Positions 24,738 through 38,225 are shown, counted from the first letter of the stretch. The stretch is DNA of 64,000 bases from Promerops cafer (GCA_013398275.1 VZSE01001839.1:192206-256205); one strand, 5' to 3'. Numbers and translations are program-made. Notes: generated from the sequence alone by a model not told the origin.

Positions 24738-27700
24738 GTATTGAGCCAGGCCTCCTCTGAAAGCCCCACAGAGATACATCCCTGGGCACTGACAGGTGGA
24801 GGGGGGTGGTCCCTGTCAGGCTGTCAGAGATGCACCTTAGAACTCAATAATGAGGGTGCAGCATGGGAATTGGAGGTGAATTTTTGTGAAGGACTCTTCC
24901 AGTCCGTCCATCAAACAGCTTCTCTGTCTCTCAGGCCAACAGTTTTACCGTCTCCTCGGTCTCAGCCCCCTCTTGGCTTCATCGTTTCATCATTGGAAAG
25001 AAAGGACAAAACCTGGCCAAAATAACTCAGCAGATGCCAAAGGTATGGATGAACTATTAGCTTTGCACCAGTTGAAATAGAATGTGGTTTAATCCAGCTC
25101 ACTCTTTGTAGAGCGAGGAATGTATTCTAGCATGGATAAAACCAGGGAGGAAATTACACAGATCTTACAACATTCAGGGGAACTGCCAAATTATACTGCC
25201 TCAAACACTTCCCATCCTATGTAACTTACAAGCGTTGAATCCTTCAAAGGAAGCTTTATGTGTTAGTATTTGGAGAATTGATGTAGTAGGAGACCTGGAA
25301 ATGCTGAGTTCAGTGAGGCTTCTCCCTCGTGAGTTAGATGGTATCTGGAGAAAGGCTAGGTGAGGAACTTCTCCAAAGCTCTTGCAGACTCCAAGACAGC
25401 ACCAAAACCTTATGCTCTAGACACCATTATGGCCAAAAACCTACAAAGGTTGCCTACTTCAGAAATCATATGTACCCTTAGTGGTAGGGATTGATTGCCT
25501 GACTGACAGCATTGACCTGGCTTGTGTCTTGGAAAATTCTTACTGGTTTCCTTGCCTTGTGTCTCAAGGTTCACATCGAATTCACTGAAGGAGAAGACAA
25601 AATCACTTTGGAAGGACCTACAGAAGATGTGAATGTGGCTCAGGAACAGATTGAAGTCATGGTCAAGGATCTGGTAAGTTGGTGGTATTAGTTCTAGTAT
25701 ATAAGAAGAAAGTGGGGAAAGGTGGGGAAACAGAATAGAGATGAAATGTAGTTCACATTTGTGGGTGTCTTCACAGGCCTAACAGAACTTGTAGAAGGCA
25801 AGTTGTGAGGCAGGTGAACAAAAACCTTGGTTATGAAGCTTTTCTTAAAAAGTCACAAGCACATCTTCAGTCTTTTGATGCAGAGAAGGAAAGAATCTCT
25901 TTCAGTCACAGCTGGAGAGGCATTTAAGTCCCTTTAAATGTTTCACGAGCATGGTGCTCTCAGCTCAAAGCAGAGGAGTGTTCTGCTCTGCTCACTAGCA
26001 GGAGGAGTGCTTGTAGCTGGCAGCTGGAGTCAGTGCCTGCACTGGCAGTGGGCACAGGCAGCAGCAGAGGGGGCCTGCCCTGCCTAGCCCTGTACAATTC
26101 TTTGTAGATCAACCGGATGGATTATGCAGAAATCAATGTTGACCACAAATTCCACCGACACCTCATTGGCAAGAACGGAGCTAACAGTAAGTGGGGTGCC
26201 TTTCTTATCTTTCCTGTGCTCAGACTCTCTGTGATTAGTCAATCATATCGTGGCTCTGCAGCTCCACCAGGGTGCTGCCTCCATTACATTGCCTTGCCCT
26301 TCTGGAATGAAGTTGTCACAAGAAGATAAATGGGCAGTAAGGCCTTGGGATGGTTTTAATGTCTTGGAAAGTTGAACAGATTACTTTGCTATGTCCTGGC
26401 AGAATTTTTGTGGTTTGGGGAGGTTGGAGAGTTGTCTTTTTTTTTTTTTTTCCCCAAGTTGGTGTATGTGAATTTCATTTTAGTACTCAGTTGGGGGGGT
26501 AGAAATCTGCATAGTTAGTTTCTCCCCAAAAAACAATTTGTGATTAGAAATGAATGAGTATCTTCTAGTCTAAACATGGTGTGCTGTCTGGGGAAGAAAT
26601 AAATGCCTCACTCTGGCAAGTGAACTATTGCCTCTAGATGCCATAGTATTGACTTGTACAGATTCCTGTGTAGCGTGGATCTGCTCTTGCTGAATCCCAG
26701 GGTGAAGAGGCACTTCCCCCTGATTCAGCTCCACCCCTCTGGCCTTCCCTCAGAGGCTGATGTCCTTCTTAAAGCCTCTAGTCAAGGTGTCTTTGCTTCC
26801 AAATCTTGCCCTAGCAGAGTGTGTCACCACAGCCCTTGCCTTGCAGTTAACAGAATTAAGGACCTCTACAAGGTGTCTGTGCGCATTCCCCCGGACAATG
26901 AGAAGAGCAACCTGATCAGAATTGAAGGAGACCCACAGGGGGTCCAACAGGCCAAGAAAGAGCTGCTGGAACTCGCTTCCCGTATGGTTAGTGGGATGTG
27001 ATGCCTGGGAGGCCACAGGGTTTGAGCTCTTGTGTTCCCTAATAACCTTCTGGTAGAGGTGTGTGCCCCTTGCCCACTGAGCACTTGGATCTCATGACAA
27101 GTGCAAGTTCCTCTATTCCCTTGGATCCTCTTGTCTGTCAACCTAGAGTGAATTATATCTGGAGGAAGAACATTGATGACAAGTAAGCTGTTGGGCAGCA
27201 AACTGGTAATTACAATTATGTGGCTCTCCTGCTGAACATCCTGTGTAAACTCTGTTCTCCACAGGAAAATGAACGCACCAAGGACCTAATCATTGAGCAG
27301 AAATTCCACCGGACCATCATTGGGCAGAAGGGCGAGCGGATCCGGGAAATCCGGGAGAAATTCCCAGAGGTAAGGCTTTCTAGGAGATGAGGGATTCAGG
27401 GGGCATATTTCCTACATTGGTAATAGATGCATGGTCAGTGAAGTCATAAATGTGGTGTCTCTATGAGTATGAGAAATATCTAACTGATACGTGTTTGCTC
27501 ATACATCTAATATATGTGAGAAGATGGTTCTTCTGGCCAGAGACTGCTGACATGGTTACCTGCTTCCAGATGGGAAAGGAGATGTGCAGGATCCCCCCAA
27601 CCTCTGCCACATGTCTGACATGACAATCCTTGTATTTGTTTGAGTTGACCCTAAGTGACTGTTTCCTGCAGGTTATCATCAACTTCCCAGACCCTGCACA

Positions 27701-30700
27701 CAAGAGTGACATTGTCCAACTCAGAGGTCCCAAAAACGAGGTGGAGAAGTGCACCAAGTACATGCAAAAGATGGTGGCAGACCTGGTAAGGGAGACTTCT
27801 ATCTGCTATTCTCTCTTCCATGCTTGGATAACCCTGGAATAGAGCAGAGCTGTAGTGGCTTGGCTTGGGCTGACACACCTCAAGATGAAGGAACTATGAA
27901 CATGGTTCTAGGTGTATGGGGGCAGGCAAGTAGTACCTGTTATTTAAGGGCTATAGGAGAGGGTACACGTCTTTGCTTATTCTTGGAAGTGTCCCATATG
28001 GAGAATTCCTTGGGTCTAAGCCTGTTGTCAGAAGCTTGTTTATCAAGTTCCTGGGATGGGGCCTCACTTGCCAGTATGGTGTAATCTTCAATTCTCCCTT
28101 CCTTTCTCTCTTAGGTTGAAAACAGCTTTTCTATTTCTGTTCCCATCTTCAAACAATTCCACAAGAACATCATAGGGAAAGGAGGTGCCAACATCAAGAA
28201 GGTGAGATATCTTTCCTGTCTTCGCTGCTCATTATGGTGACTGCCTGCAGTCAAATCTCATTCATGGTCTCCCCTGCTCATTGCTAATGTAAAATAAAAC
28301 CTCCAAGGCCTTTTTTTCTGATATGGGACACCTCTCAAATGATTTTGCTGGGATTTTTTTTTGTTGTTTTGGTGGCAGATCCGTGAAGAAAGCAACACCA
28401 AAATAGATCTCCCAGCTGAGAACAGCAACTCAGAGACAATTGTTATCACAGGCAAAAGAGCAAACTGTGAGGCTGCTCGCCACAGAATTTTGGCTATCCA
28501 AAAGGAACTGGTGAGTGAAATAACTGACCTGTGGCAGATTAGGGACTTGAAAACATAATATAGGAGTTATAGGAGATATAAATATAGAAGTACTTGTAGT
28601 GAGGCATGGCGGGGGGAGACAGATATGGATGTCAATCTGTTCTTGACTCTTCAGCCAAAGTTTGTGGCTGCTCATGTGTTAGGAGTGGCCAGTCCCAATT
28701 CCCTCTGGTCAGGCATTTCTCACACTCAGCTCTGCAAAGCTCCTGGCAATGTGGGAGTTAGAGGGCAAGCAGAGTCTGTGCAAACACCTTGCTGTAGCTT
28801 GACTAACACCCCATACTGTCCTCGCTTAGGCCAACATCACAGAGGTGGAGGTCTCTATTCCTTCCAAACTCCACAATTCCCTCATTGGCGCCAAAGGCCG
28901 CTTCATCCGCTCCATCATGGAGGAATGTGGTGGGGTCCACATCCACTTCCCCACAGAGGGCTCTGGCAGTGACACTGTGACCATCAGGGGCCCAGCCCAG
29001 GATGTGGAGAAAGCCAAGAAACAGCTGCTACATCTGGCAGAGGAGAAGGTGAGCCTTGCCTTACAGGGGAAGGAGCAGGGTGGTTTGACCAACTGTTTCT
29101 TTTTGGTGGCCCCAGGGATTCCCTCTGTCTGCATGGAAGCCTTTGGCATCAATAGAACAAATCCTCTTTTGAGGGATTTAAGTAAAGTTTGGATGATTAA
29201 AAGAAAGCTATACTTCCATCCTTGTGACAATGAGTTCTTTTCTCATGGGTAGAAGAACTGTCTGTAATGCATCTCTGGCCAGATTGATGATACACTCAGA
29301 GTTAAGGCTCCCTGCTTCTGTGGTTTGAATGTTCTTGGGTATCCACACTTCTCTGAAACAGTTTACTCTGTAGATCTCCTTCACTTTTTTCTTGGTCTCT
29401 ACATTTCAGCTCCAGTTCTTCCATTTCACTGCATATATTCAGATTTGAGAGCTTTTGGTTACAAGACCTTGCTCTGAGTGGTGGCTGACTGACTGGTTAT
29501 TTTAATAGCAAGCTTTCTGGGGTCAGCATGTGAACATGTTCTCCCTGGGAATTGGTTGGCTGCCTCTGGAGCCTGGCTTGCAGCAGTCAATTAGCAAATG
29601 ATTGTGTTGCCTTCTGCACGGGTCATACCCTTCTCCTAGGGAAGTCTCAGCTCACATTCTCCTTGGTCATGCTGAGTGTACAGTTAGTTTTTTGGCCCTG
29701 AGAACATCTTTGGGGTAGTGTTTTTAATTTAGGACTTTGTATACCTTTTTTACTTTCAACGGTGCACTGCATCTACCTTGCTTTTGCACACTCTGTGTGG
29801 GGGTGCAGGTAACATATCTACATGCTGACTGTTGGTGCTGATGGATATTTTGTATATATTGACATGTTCCATGGGTCTCTGGCTCCTTTCAGCAAACAAA
29901 GAGTTATACTGTGGACCTCCGTGCAAAGCCAGAGTACCACAAATTCCTTATTGGTAAGGGTGGTGGCAACATCCGTAAGGTGCGAGACAACACGGGGGCC
30001 CGCATCATCTTCCCCACCTCTGAGGACAAAGATCAGGAATTGATCACTATCATGGGAACAGAGGAGGCTGTCAAAGAAGCACAGAAGGAGCTGGAGGCCC
30101 TCATCAAGAACTTGGTATGAACTTTTTCTACTTTCTTGCCTCTCATTGTGGCAAGGTGTAACGAGTCAGCATGGAGGACCTGCTTGTCCTAAAACCATTT
30201 GCTGCCCTTCATTGGAGCTCAGGAAGATCCTTCCTTACCTTGGAGCAAGGTTGTAAGCTGATTGCTGCTGAGTGCAGCCAACTTGTGCTTATCACCAGGA
30301 CAGGTGGGGTTGACTGGCTGTTGTGTGTTGGCAGGATAACGTGGTTGAAGACTCCATGGTGGTTGACCCCAAGCACCACCGCCACTTTGTCATCCGTCGA
30401 GGACAAGTTCTCCGTGAGATTGCAGATGAATATGGTGGTGTGATGGTCAGCTTTCCGCGCTCCGGCACCCAGAGTGATAAAGTCACCCTCAAGGGAGCCA
30501 AGGATTGTGTGGAGGCAGCCAAGAAACGCATCCAGGAGATCATTGAGGACCTGGTATGTTGTAGGAAAACTTTCTTCTGTACTCAGTTCCTTCAGCAGTG
30601 TCCTGCTTGAACCTGCTGTATGACCAAGCTTTATGTGAACAAATCCCCTGGTAGTTCTTGGATTTGAAGCTTTGCTGTCAACATACAGGGTCTGCAGAAT

Positions 30701-33700
30701 TTAGATCCTTGCCTGGGGGTAGCAGCTGGTTCCAAAATGGCAATGCTGTATGAATGAATCTCCCCTGACAATCTTCTTGGTTTTTAGGGGTGGGAGACCA
30801 TTCCTTGATGTACATCTAGACATTAAAAGATTGGAGCCTTCTTGTGCGTCTCCCTGTCAGGCCTTGGGCAGTGGTTGCTTTCAGGGGTTTCCTGCACTGT
30901 TAATATTGGCTTTTGGAAGCAGTCAAGTGTCAAACCTGTTCTCTTCCCTCCTTTCTTTATTTTTTTTCATTTCTTCTACTCCTTCCTCCTCTTCAGGGTA
31001 TTAAAGAGTTTGAGCTTTGCTCTCAGAAGCCTTCAATGTCCTGAGTTGAAGGCAACCTTCTTTAAATCCTCTGCTCTTCTCAGAGAGGAACGATTCTAGG
31101 AAATTTTCAGTTCTTTCCCTGCCAGCCATTGTTATCTTTTCTGACTCCTCTCTCTGCCCATGTTGGATTTCACCATGCACAAACATCCTGTTTTCTGGTG
31201 TGAAAGAGGCTGCATCACAATAGAGCAACTCTGCTTTCCCACAGGAAGCTCAAGTGACAATCGAATGCACCATTCCACAAAAGTTCCACCGCTCCATCAT
31301 GGGCCCGAAGGGATCGCGGATCCAGCAGATCACCCGCGACTACGGCGTCCAGATCAAATTCCCTGACAGGGAGGAAAACCCAGGTATACCTGTGGATGAA
31401 CGTTGGGATGGTAGTTGGGATCATCAAATAAGTGTAGTGTAGCCTACACTCTGTACTGGTGGGCATGTTCTACTTAAAATTTATGGGGAGAACTGATCTG
31501 TGGTGTTCCTGCAGTGTCCTTGAATCTGGGCTTAGCATCAACTTTGTCCTCTTGGGAAGGGGACAGTTTCAGGAGGTCAAACTGCAGACCTGGGTGTTGT
31601 GAACACGTTGTCACTGCAGAGTACAGGGAGAACAAGGACTTAGCCTGACAAAAAAGGCTCTATGGGCTTAGTGAGGTCTCTCTGAGCTCTCACTGGTGGC
31701 TGAGCCTTAGGATCTGGAGGAAGGGAGATGATGAGCAAGGAGGGGGCTCTGTGCATTGAACACAAGACTTTCCATGTTTTCAGCCCCTGTTGCAGAGCCA
31801 GCTGTGCAGGAGAATGGTGAGGAAGGTGGGGAAGGGAAGGACACAGACCCCAGCTCTCCAAAGAAGTGCGATATCATCATCATCTCTGGCCGCAGGGAGA
31901 AGTGTGAGGCAGCAAAGGAGGCACTGCAGGTGTGTGGCTTCCCCAGCCCCTTACCCTGTTAAGGTGGTGATGCTCAGATGTAATTTTTGGTGGTGGTAGT
32001 AAAAGCTGCTCAGTCCAGGTGCAATGCAAGTGGTCAGTGATGTTGGCTGTAGAGGGGGTCTGCACTGCTCAAGGGAAGCCTCTCTGCTCTGTGACTTAGC
32101 CTGGCAGATTGAATCATAGTGCCTGACTTTGTAATTACTAGTGCTTGTAAGCAGCCCCAGTAGCCGTAAAAGCATGACATGATTGTTTTATGGAGCACAG
32201 CTGGGAAGAGGAGGAGTCTGGTTGAGGCTGAGTCATTTCAGGTTCAGCAGACCTTGCCATGCTTCTGTAGTGATGTTTTCCAAGTCTCTGGTAGACTGAA
32301 GCCAAGGATATGAAAACAACCTGTCCCACAGGTGGGGTTTCAGATGGCTTGTTTCAAAAACATGCAACAGATCATTCTGGTATTCCCAGCTGTCCTCTTT
32401 TCCTGTCAAATTTGTACCCTGACTACAAGGGTATGTACCTCTGTTCAGCAGCATGTGCTTTTGGGCAAGTATATGGCAAGCTAGCAGACAGGAGAAGTTT
32501 TTCCACTAGTAAACTGTGCTCCATCCCCTGCAGGCTCTGGTTCCTGTCACCATTGAGGTGGAAGTTCCCTTTGATCTTCACCGTTACATCATAGGCCAGA
32601 AAGGAAGTGGGATCCGCAAAATGATGGATGAGTTTGAAGTAAGTTGTTGCCCTTCCTTCCATGTCCTGTGTCCTGGAGAATCTATAAGTGACCACGTGGG
32701 GGGCTTGGACAGTTACAACATACTCAGGTCTGCCGTGGAATCAAAGACTCCGTAGCAGGAAAATGATCCCTGTGTGTTTTGGACCCTGGATCCAGGGTTT
32801 GGAAGGTTTTGTACTGAAGCTGTATGATCGGTGTTGATGCTGTGAGTGTTGCATGACTTGTCTGGTGTCTGCAGGGATTCCTCATCAGTGTGAGAGTTGT
32901 TTTCCTCCTGGACCCTGGGAAACAGCTCTGCTGTGCCTACCCATTCAGGAGAATTCTCCAGAGCCTCTGGGGCTGATGCAGGTTGGCTGCAGTCAGTGTT
33001 GTTGAACATATATTTGTTTCGTGGTGTCTCTAGGCCAGCACAGGGGCTGGAGAAACAGAGTGCTATTCAAAAACTATCTAGAAATGGTCCCAGACAACTA
33101 ACTGCACATAGCCAAGCCTGACGACCTCCAGAGGCCCTTTACAACCTCAGCCATTCTGTGGTTTTTAGGCTGCCTGGGTGGGAGCTGGTTGTGGTGCCAG
33201 GGGAGACCAGCAAGATGCCAGCTTGCAGTCAGAGGCATCACAAGTGATACAGAATGATCAGTGATACAAAATGATAATTGCTGCTTGTCACTCAGGTGAA
33301 CATCCAGGTGCCTGCTCCTGAGCTGCAGTCAGATATCATCACAATCACTGGGCTGGCTACCAACCTGGACCGTGCCAAGGTCGGGCTCCTGGAAAGAGTG
33401 AAGGAGCTGCAAGCTGAACAAGAGGATCGGGTAAGGCCCGTGCCTGTCCTTCTTCCTTCCAGCCAAACATGGCTTCAGCCTCTGGACGGACTTCTGGAAC
33501 ACCTCATCTTTTAGGGACACCCTTAGCTGCTCTGTGGGTGTGGAATGGTCATAAATGGGTTACTCAAAGGTAGCTCATTTACCATGAACTGACAGGAGAG
33601 TTTGGGAATGTAACTTTGGACTGTCCAGGTCTCTCTCACACCTTCACGTACTTTTGAGACCCTGGTGGGTGGGAACCTCACTGTGCTGCCAGTCTTTCTC

Positions 33701-36700
33701 TACCTGTCCTCACTGAATCCTTATCACAGCTCTGAATAATAGGTTAGGGATGAGTTGGGTGGGTGGCTGCTGTTTGCAGTTTCCCTCTGAACTTGGCAAA
33801 AGCACAAGGCTCCAGTGGATGGAGGGATTGGGTGCTCAAGCATGGCCCTGCAAAATCTGTTCCATGCATCTCAGAAGCCAGAAGGAAATGCTGTGACTTA
33901 AGTGGACATCACTGGAACAGCCATGGTGTGTTCCCTGTTCTCACTCTGCTTCTCCTGTTCCAGGCCTTGCGAAGCTTCAAACTGACAGTCACTGTAGATC
34001 CCAAGTATCACCCTAAAATCATTGGGCGGAAGGGAGCAGTGATCACCCAGATACGCACAGAGCATGAGGTCAACATCCAATTCCCTGACAAGGATGATGA
34101 AAGCCAGGTGAGAGATCAGACAGAGTGCAAGGATGGCTAGTGGTTGTCTCTGAGCATCTTCTCGAGAGCTCTGAACTCTCTCCGCTGCCTTTGGATAAGG
34201 TGGATGGTAAAGGGGATTAGCAGGGAGAAAGCTTGCTCAGCTGCTTACGAGCTTGGTCTCACTCATCTCTGTGCCCCAGGCTCAAGACCAGATCACCATT
34301 ACTGGCTATGAGAAGAACGCTGAGGCTGCCCGGGATGCCATCATGAAGATCGTTGGCGAGCTGGAGCAGATGGTTTCCGAGGATGTGACTCTGGACCATC
34401 GTGTTCACGCGCGCATCATTGGTGCACGTGGAAAAGCCATCCGCAAAATCATGGATGAGTTCAAGGTGAGCACTGGGGCAATGCCACACAGGCCAGCCTG
34501 GGCCTGGGGAGCCACGTTCTCCTGTGGAAAGAGCTTGGTGCTGAATGAGGCTCACACCTTGTGGTTCTTGTGTCTTGTGCCTGTTCAGCATCTTCAGCTA
34601 GAACAGACATGAAGGAAAAGCCAGTGCTGCCCTGCTCACCTTCAACTCCACCAGCATATGAGCAGCATCCCTGGCCCAGGGCACCCTGGTATGCCCAGGG
34701 CACCTGGGCTGTCTGGACACCATAGTCAGACACCAGCTGAAGCATCCCCACACCACTTCAGCTCTGGGTCATGTTTCTCTGGGAGCCAGGCCAGGAGCTT
34801 TTCCTGTTTTGCTGGAACCCAGACAGAAGTGGAACTTGGGAGTGCTTCCTTGGTGCTCTGGATTAGCCCTGCAAGCAGCACTAAGTCCTGTCCCTCTCTG
34901 GAGCCCTTTTGTTGGGTTTCTTGCAGACAGGGTCCCAGTTGATCTTGAGAAGAGAGCAGGAAGTGTGTATGGCAGCTACTCTGATTACTGGAAGTGGGCA
35001 GCCAGGCCTCTTGCTGGGAGGCTCTGTGAGGTTACTGTCCCCAGACCCCCCAGCTACTTGAGCTTGATTCAGGGAATTCCTCTGGCTTTCCTCTAGGCCA
35101 CTGTGGATCCCCTTGGCTTTGGGAATCATGGCATATTCTCAGGGCTGTGGATATGGCAAAGTTGGCTGGCTCTGGGAAGTTCAGGGACCTCTGTCCTGAT
35201 AGCATATGGCATCAGCAGCAGGCTTTACTGCAGGGGCAGCAGTGAATGTGAATACTGAGGGATGGGATTTTGGAGACTTGCATTGTGGCTGGGCTCAGTT
35301 ATTGGAACAAACTGGTCCCCAAATGGGCAGCCTTTGGGTTTGGTCCTGTCTTGTTTAGATTTCTGGCACCCATCTGGAAGGCAGGGTGTGAGAGAGCACA
35401 GTGCTTGTGCATGGGGTGCACTAGGCCAGCTCTATAAAGCCATTGTCAGCCAGGATTGTTCTGTGGCAAACACAGAAAGCTCATTGTGCTTTGTGGTGAT
35501 GGCTCAGTGGTAAAAATGCTTGCAGCAGTGTGAGGACACTGTCTGGAAACGCAGCCCCTCTCCTGCCTGTGCTGCAGGAGCTGCCCAGAAAACAGTGAGC
35601 CTCTGGGAGTGAGAGCAGCAGGGGCTGCTGGAAATTGGGTCCTTACTACAGACTGCTCTGCTTTCCTCCACAGGAGTATACCTGCTCACCCCTCAGTGTC
35701 TGAGCTGTGGAGGTCTGAAACAGACTTGTGGCTGTGAACAGACAGTAATTAGGGCATCAGTGACAGTGATCTGTGATTCCAGTGACAGCTGGGGAGTCTC
35801 TGGCATGTCAGATGTGCAGGTATAAGTCTTGTGCTCTTCCTTGTGTTACAGGTGGATATTCGCTTTCCCCAGAGTGGAGCTCCTGACCCCAACTGTGTGA
35901 CTGTGACAGGGCTCCCTGAGAACGTAGAAGAAGCTATTGATCACATCCTGAACTTGGAGGAGGAATATGTAAGTGTTCAGCAAATCTGTGATGGGGCTTA
36001 GCAAGAGCTTCCTCTGCCACAGAGCTGGATGTCTGAACTATGTCCATGTGGTATTTTCTTCCACTGCACCAGAGAAATGGAGCCCTGTGCAGGTGGCTGT
36101 CAGCCTGCACTGCAGCTGTCCCTCAAACCAGCTAGACTGCCTCCTCTGTCCAGGAGAGGACAGTGAATGAGAATGCTGGGACACCCCAGGATGTGCATGT
36201 TCTTGCCTTGCAGCAGCTTGCACCAGTTAAAGGTTGTGGCCTTCAGACTAGTGCAGCCACACCATTTTTGGTCATTGTAGAACAGGCTGGTGAGCTTGAG
36301 CAGTGTGGTGAGATGGAGGGGTGGGCATTGTATTCCAGTTCAAGGAGCTATCCAGATCCCCCCTCACTGGTTGTGTTACTGCAGCTTGCAGATGTGGTGG
36401 ACAACGAGGCAATGCAGGTGTACATGAAGCCCTCCTCACATGAAGAGTCCAAGGCCCCATCCAAGGGCTTTGTGGTGAGAGATGCCCCCTGGGCCACCGT
36501 CAACAACGAGAAGGTGAGTGCTGCTTGTGCTGCAGGCTGGGGGCACAGGGTGTGGGGACACTTCTATCTGTGCTGGGGACACAGAGCACTCTCTCTCCTT
36601 GGTGACACAGAAAGCAGCTTTTTGCTGTTCTTTGTGGCCTGAGCACAGGCCTGGGCTCTCCTGTCTAGCTTTGAAAGCACTTTCCCATTGTCTTGTCCAC

Positions 36701-37225
36701 TCTGGCTACACCACTGTGGAGCTGTTGGGGAATGGGGAATCCTTACCAGAAAGTGTCCTGCCAGGCTGTGTTATTTTTAGGGGTAGGGATAGGGCCTGGG
36801 ACTTGAGACTCACGCTGCACAGAAGGGTCTCAGTGTTTGCAGCTCTGAGTTTGGACATGTGGCAGCTCATCCTCAGCTGCCCCAGTGCTGCTGCAGGGCT
36901 GGCCTGACCCTGCTCCAGTGTCCCAGTTACTGAGCTTGGGACCCTTGGAGCCCTTTGCACCTTATCTGCACCCTCCTCAATGTCACCTCTAGATGTCCTG
37001 GGGCCACAATGATCCTTTTTGTCCCTTCCCCATTGTCTCTCCTCCTGGGATATCAACCATGCTGCTTAGCTCAGGGCCTCACCATGTAAGTTCAAAGCAG
37101 GGCAGGAGCTTAACTTGTTCCCTTTTTGTTTGCTCTAGGCCCCTGATATGAGCAGTTCTGAAGACTTCCCCAGCTTTGGGGCTCAAGTGGCCCCCAAGAC
37201 TCTTCCCTGGGGACCCAAACGATAA
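19405..37225 (+). CDS. HDLBP: Vigilin (high-density lipoprotein-binding protein), complete, 26 coding exons
   Basis: Vigilin binds single-stranded RNA, including mRNAs translated at the endoplasmic reticulum, and is linked to tRNA transport, mRNA stability and translation. It lies in the cytosol and on the ER surface. The 26 exons have GT-AG borders and join without a frame break into 3795 bases (1264 residues plus stop; human 1268). The protein starts MSSVAVLTQESFAEHRSGL and ends PKTLPWGPKR, as in mammals. From about residue 78 to 1193 it is a chain of 15 KH modules, with short unstructured ends. Twelve modules keep the GXXG loop that grips RNA; KH1, KH3 and KH11 lack it. Exon groups are given in the four following entries. 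The plus-strand start was chosen for its conserved N-terminus. PPP1R7 is transcribed towards it from the right. Confidence 0.97.
24935..28510 (+). CDS. HDLBP: HDLBP exons for KH5-KH8
   Basis: Exons: 24935-25042, 25569-25673, 26108-26186, 26847-26986, 27265-27369, 27672-27785, 28115-28201 and 28379-28510. Here each KH module is split over two exons, with the GXXG loop in the first: KH5 (loop GKKG, residues 360-430), KH6 (GKNG, 431-503), KH7 (GQKG, 504-576) and KH8 (GKGG, 577-649). The intron splitting KH6 is phase 1 inside the Ile codon after the GAN motif; the others are phase 0. Introns are short, mostly 0.2-0.7 kb. Confidence 0.95.
28830..31929 (+). CDS. HDLBP: HDLBP exons for KH9-KH12
   Basis: Exons: 28830-29048, 29893-30114, 30335-30553, 31245-31383 and 31784-31929. 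KH9 (650-722, loop GAKG), KH10 (723-796, GKGG) and KH11 (797-869) are single-exon modules. KH11 has IRRGQV instead of GXXG and is degenerate. KH12 (870-964, loop GPKG) is split by a phase-1 intron. Its second exon opens with an acidic insert rich in Glu, Gly and Pro before the final strand and helix, making this module longer than the others. Confidence 0.95.
32534..37225 (+). CDS. HDLBP: HDLBP exons for KH13-KH15 and the C-terminus
   Basis: Exons: 32534-32638, 33296-33430, 33964-34107, 34280-34465, 35852-35968, 36385-36513 and 37139-37225. KH13 has loop GQKG, KH14 GRKG and KH15 GARG. The exon 34280-34465 holds the end of KH14 and the start of KH15, so the one-exon or two-exon rule breaks only here. 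The last two exons encode the tail (residues 1194-1264), with the conserved GFVVRDAPW stretch and a terminal WGPKR before TAA at 37223-37225. Confidence 0.95.
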
Positions 37226-37654
37226 TGACCTGGAAGCAGAAATTCCTCCAGCCCGCTGACCTGACACTAACCTGCCACAAATACTTCCTGTCTGAAATCT
37301 GACCCAGCGGCTGGAGCACAAATCAATTGTCCCAAGAGGTCTCCTAATGGTGTCTGGAGTGCTAGACCCCATCCTGCTCCCCTCAGCTGTCACCGTGTCT
37401 AGGACCCACCCTCATTTCTTGATGGATATTCTTTCCTCCTTTGGAACAAGACTTCCACTCAGATTCAAACACTAAATGTGTGTGTTTTTGTTAGAAACTT
37501 CATAATTGACTCCAAGTGGCTAAGATTTGCAGCTTCCCAAGCGCTAGCAGAGCAATCTGCTCTCTTGAGCATGTCTGACTAGGCATTCTCGCCTTCATTA
37601 GGAGACCTCCTTTACTGTGGCTAGGAATCTACTTCCTGTCTCATGACCTCAGGA

Positions 37655-37660
37655 AATAAA
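37655..37660 (+). terminator. HDLBP: Proximal poly(A) signal AATAAA of HDLBP
   Basis: AATAAA lies 430 bases after the stop codon. Use of this site would give a short 3'UTR without the CpG-rich block. Confidence 0.6.
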
Positions 37661-37929
37661 TTTCCTTGACTTTCTAAAGCCAAAACGTTTGCCCTCTTTC
37701 CTTTGTGTTTATCCCAGGCCTTACCTTACCTTTGTAGAGTGCAATCAACTTTTTTTCCTTTTAACTGCCAAAAATTCATTTAATGCTGATAGCTGACTGT
37801 GGGGAGAGCTTAAAATAATCTATAAGGTCAGAAACCTGCTTTTTAAAGAAACAAAACCTTCAATAGGCTGTAGAGACAACCGAGATGGAAGGGGCCAGAA
37901 CAACGTATGGCTACCCTGGTCAGGAAAAC

Positions 37930-38225
37930 ACCTGTGAGCGCAGCGAGCGCGCGTCCCTGCGCCGCACCAAGCACAGCCCCAGCCTGCACACTTGACCAGT
38001 CTTCCAGTGCTTGATGACAGACCCCACTCCCTGTTCCCCCTTCCCAGCAGTGTGAGCAGGCAGGAGAGCCAGCACTCGGCAGTGTGGCCGGACGGGACAG
38101 GTTTGGCTCGGCCGAGGTCGCTGCAGTGACGTGGCTCAGGAGCAGCTGGTGGGACGCGCAGCCTGGAGAAGCTGTAGCCCGCTGTTAGTGCTGCGGCAGC
38201 TCGGCGTGAGCGGCAGTCACACCGC
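37930..38225. promoter_or_regulatory. CpG-rich block inside the HDLBP 3'UTR
   Basis: By eye there are more than 20 CpG dinucleotides in about 300 bases, while the flanking kilobases have few. It contains GAGCGCGCG and a half-CRE-like TGACGTGG. An open frame of 144 codons runs antisense across it but matches no family I know. It may be an internal CpG island or structured UTR sequence. Confidence 0.5.

Noticed and set aside
31726..31800. C-box-like ATGATGA before an HDLBP exon, as in C/D snoRNAs
   Set aside because: No D box or terminal stem at the expected distance.
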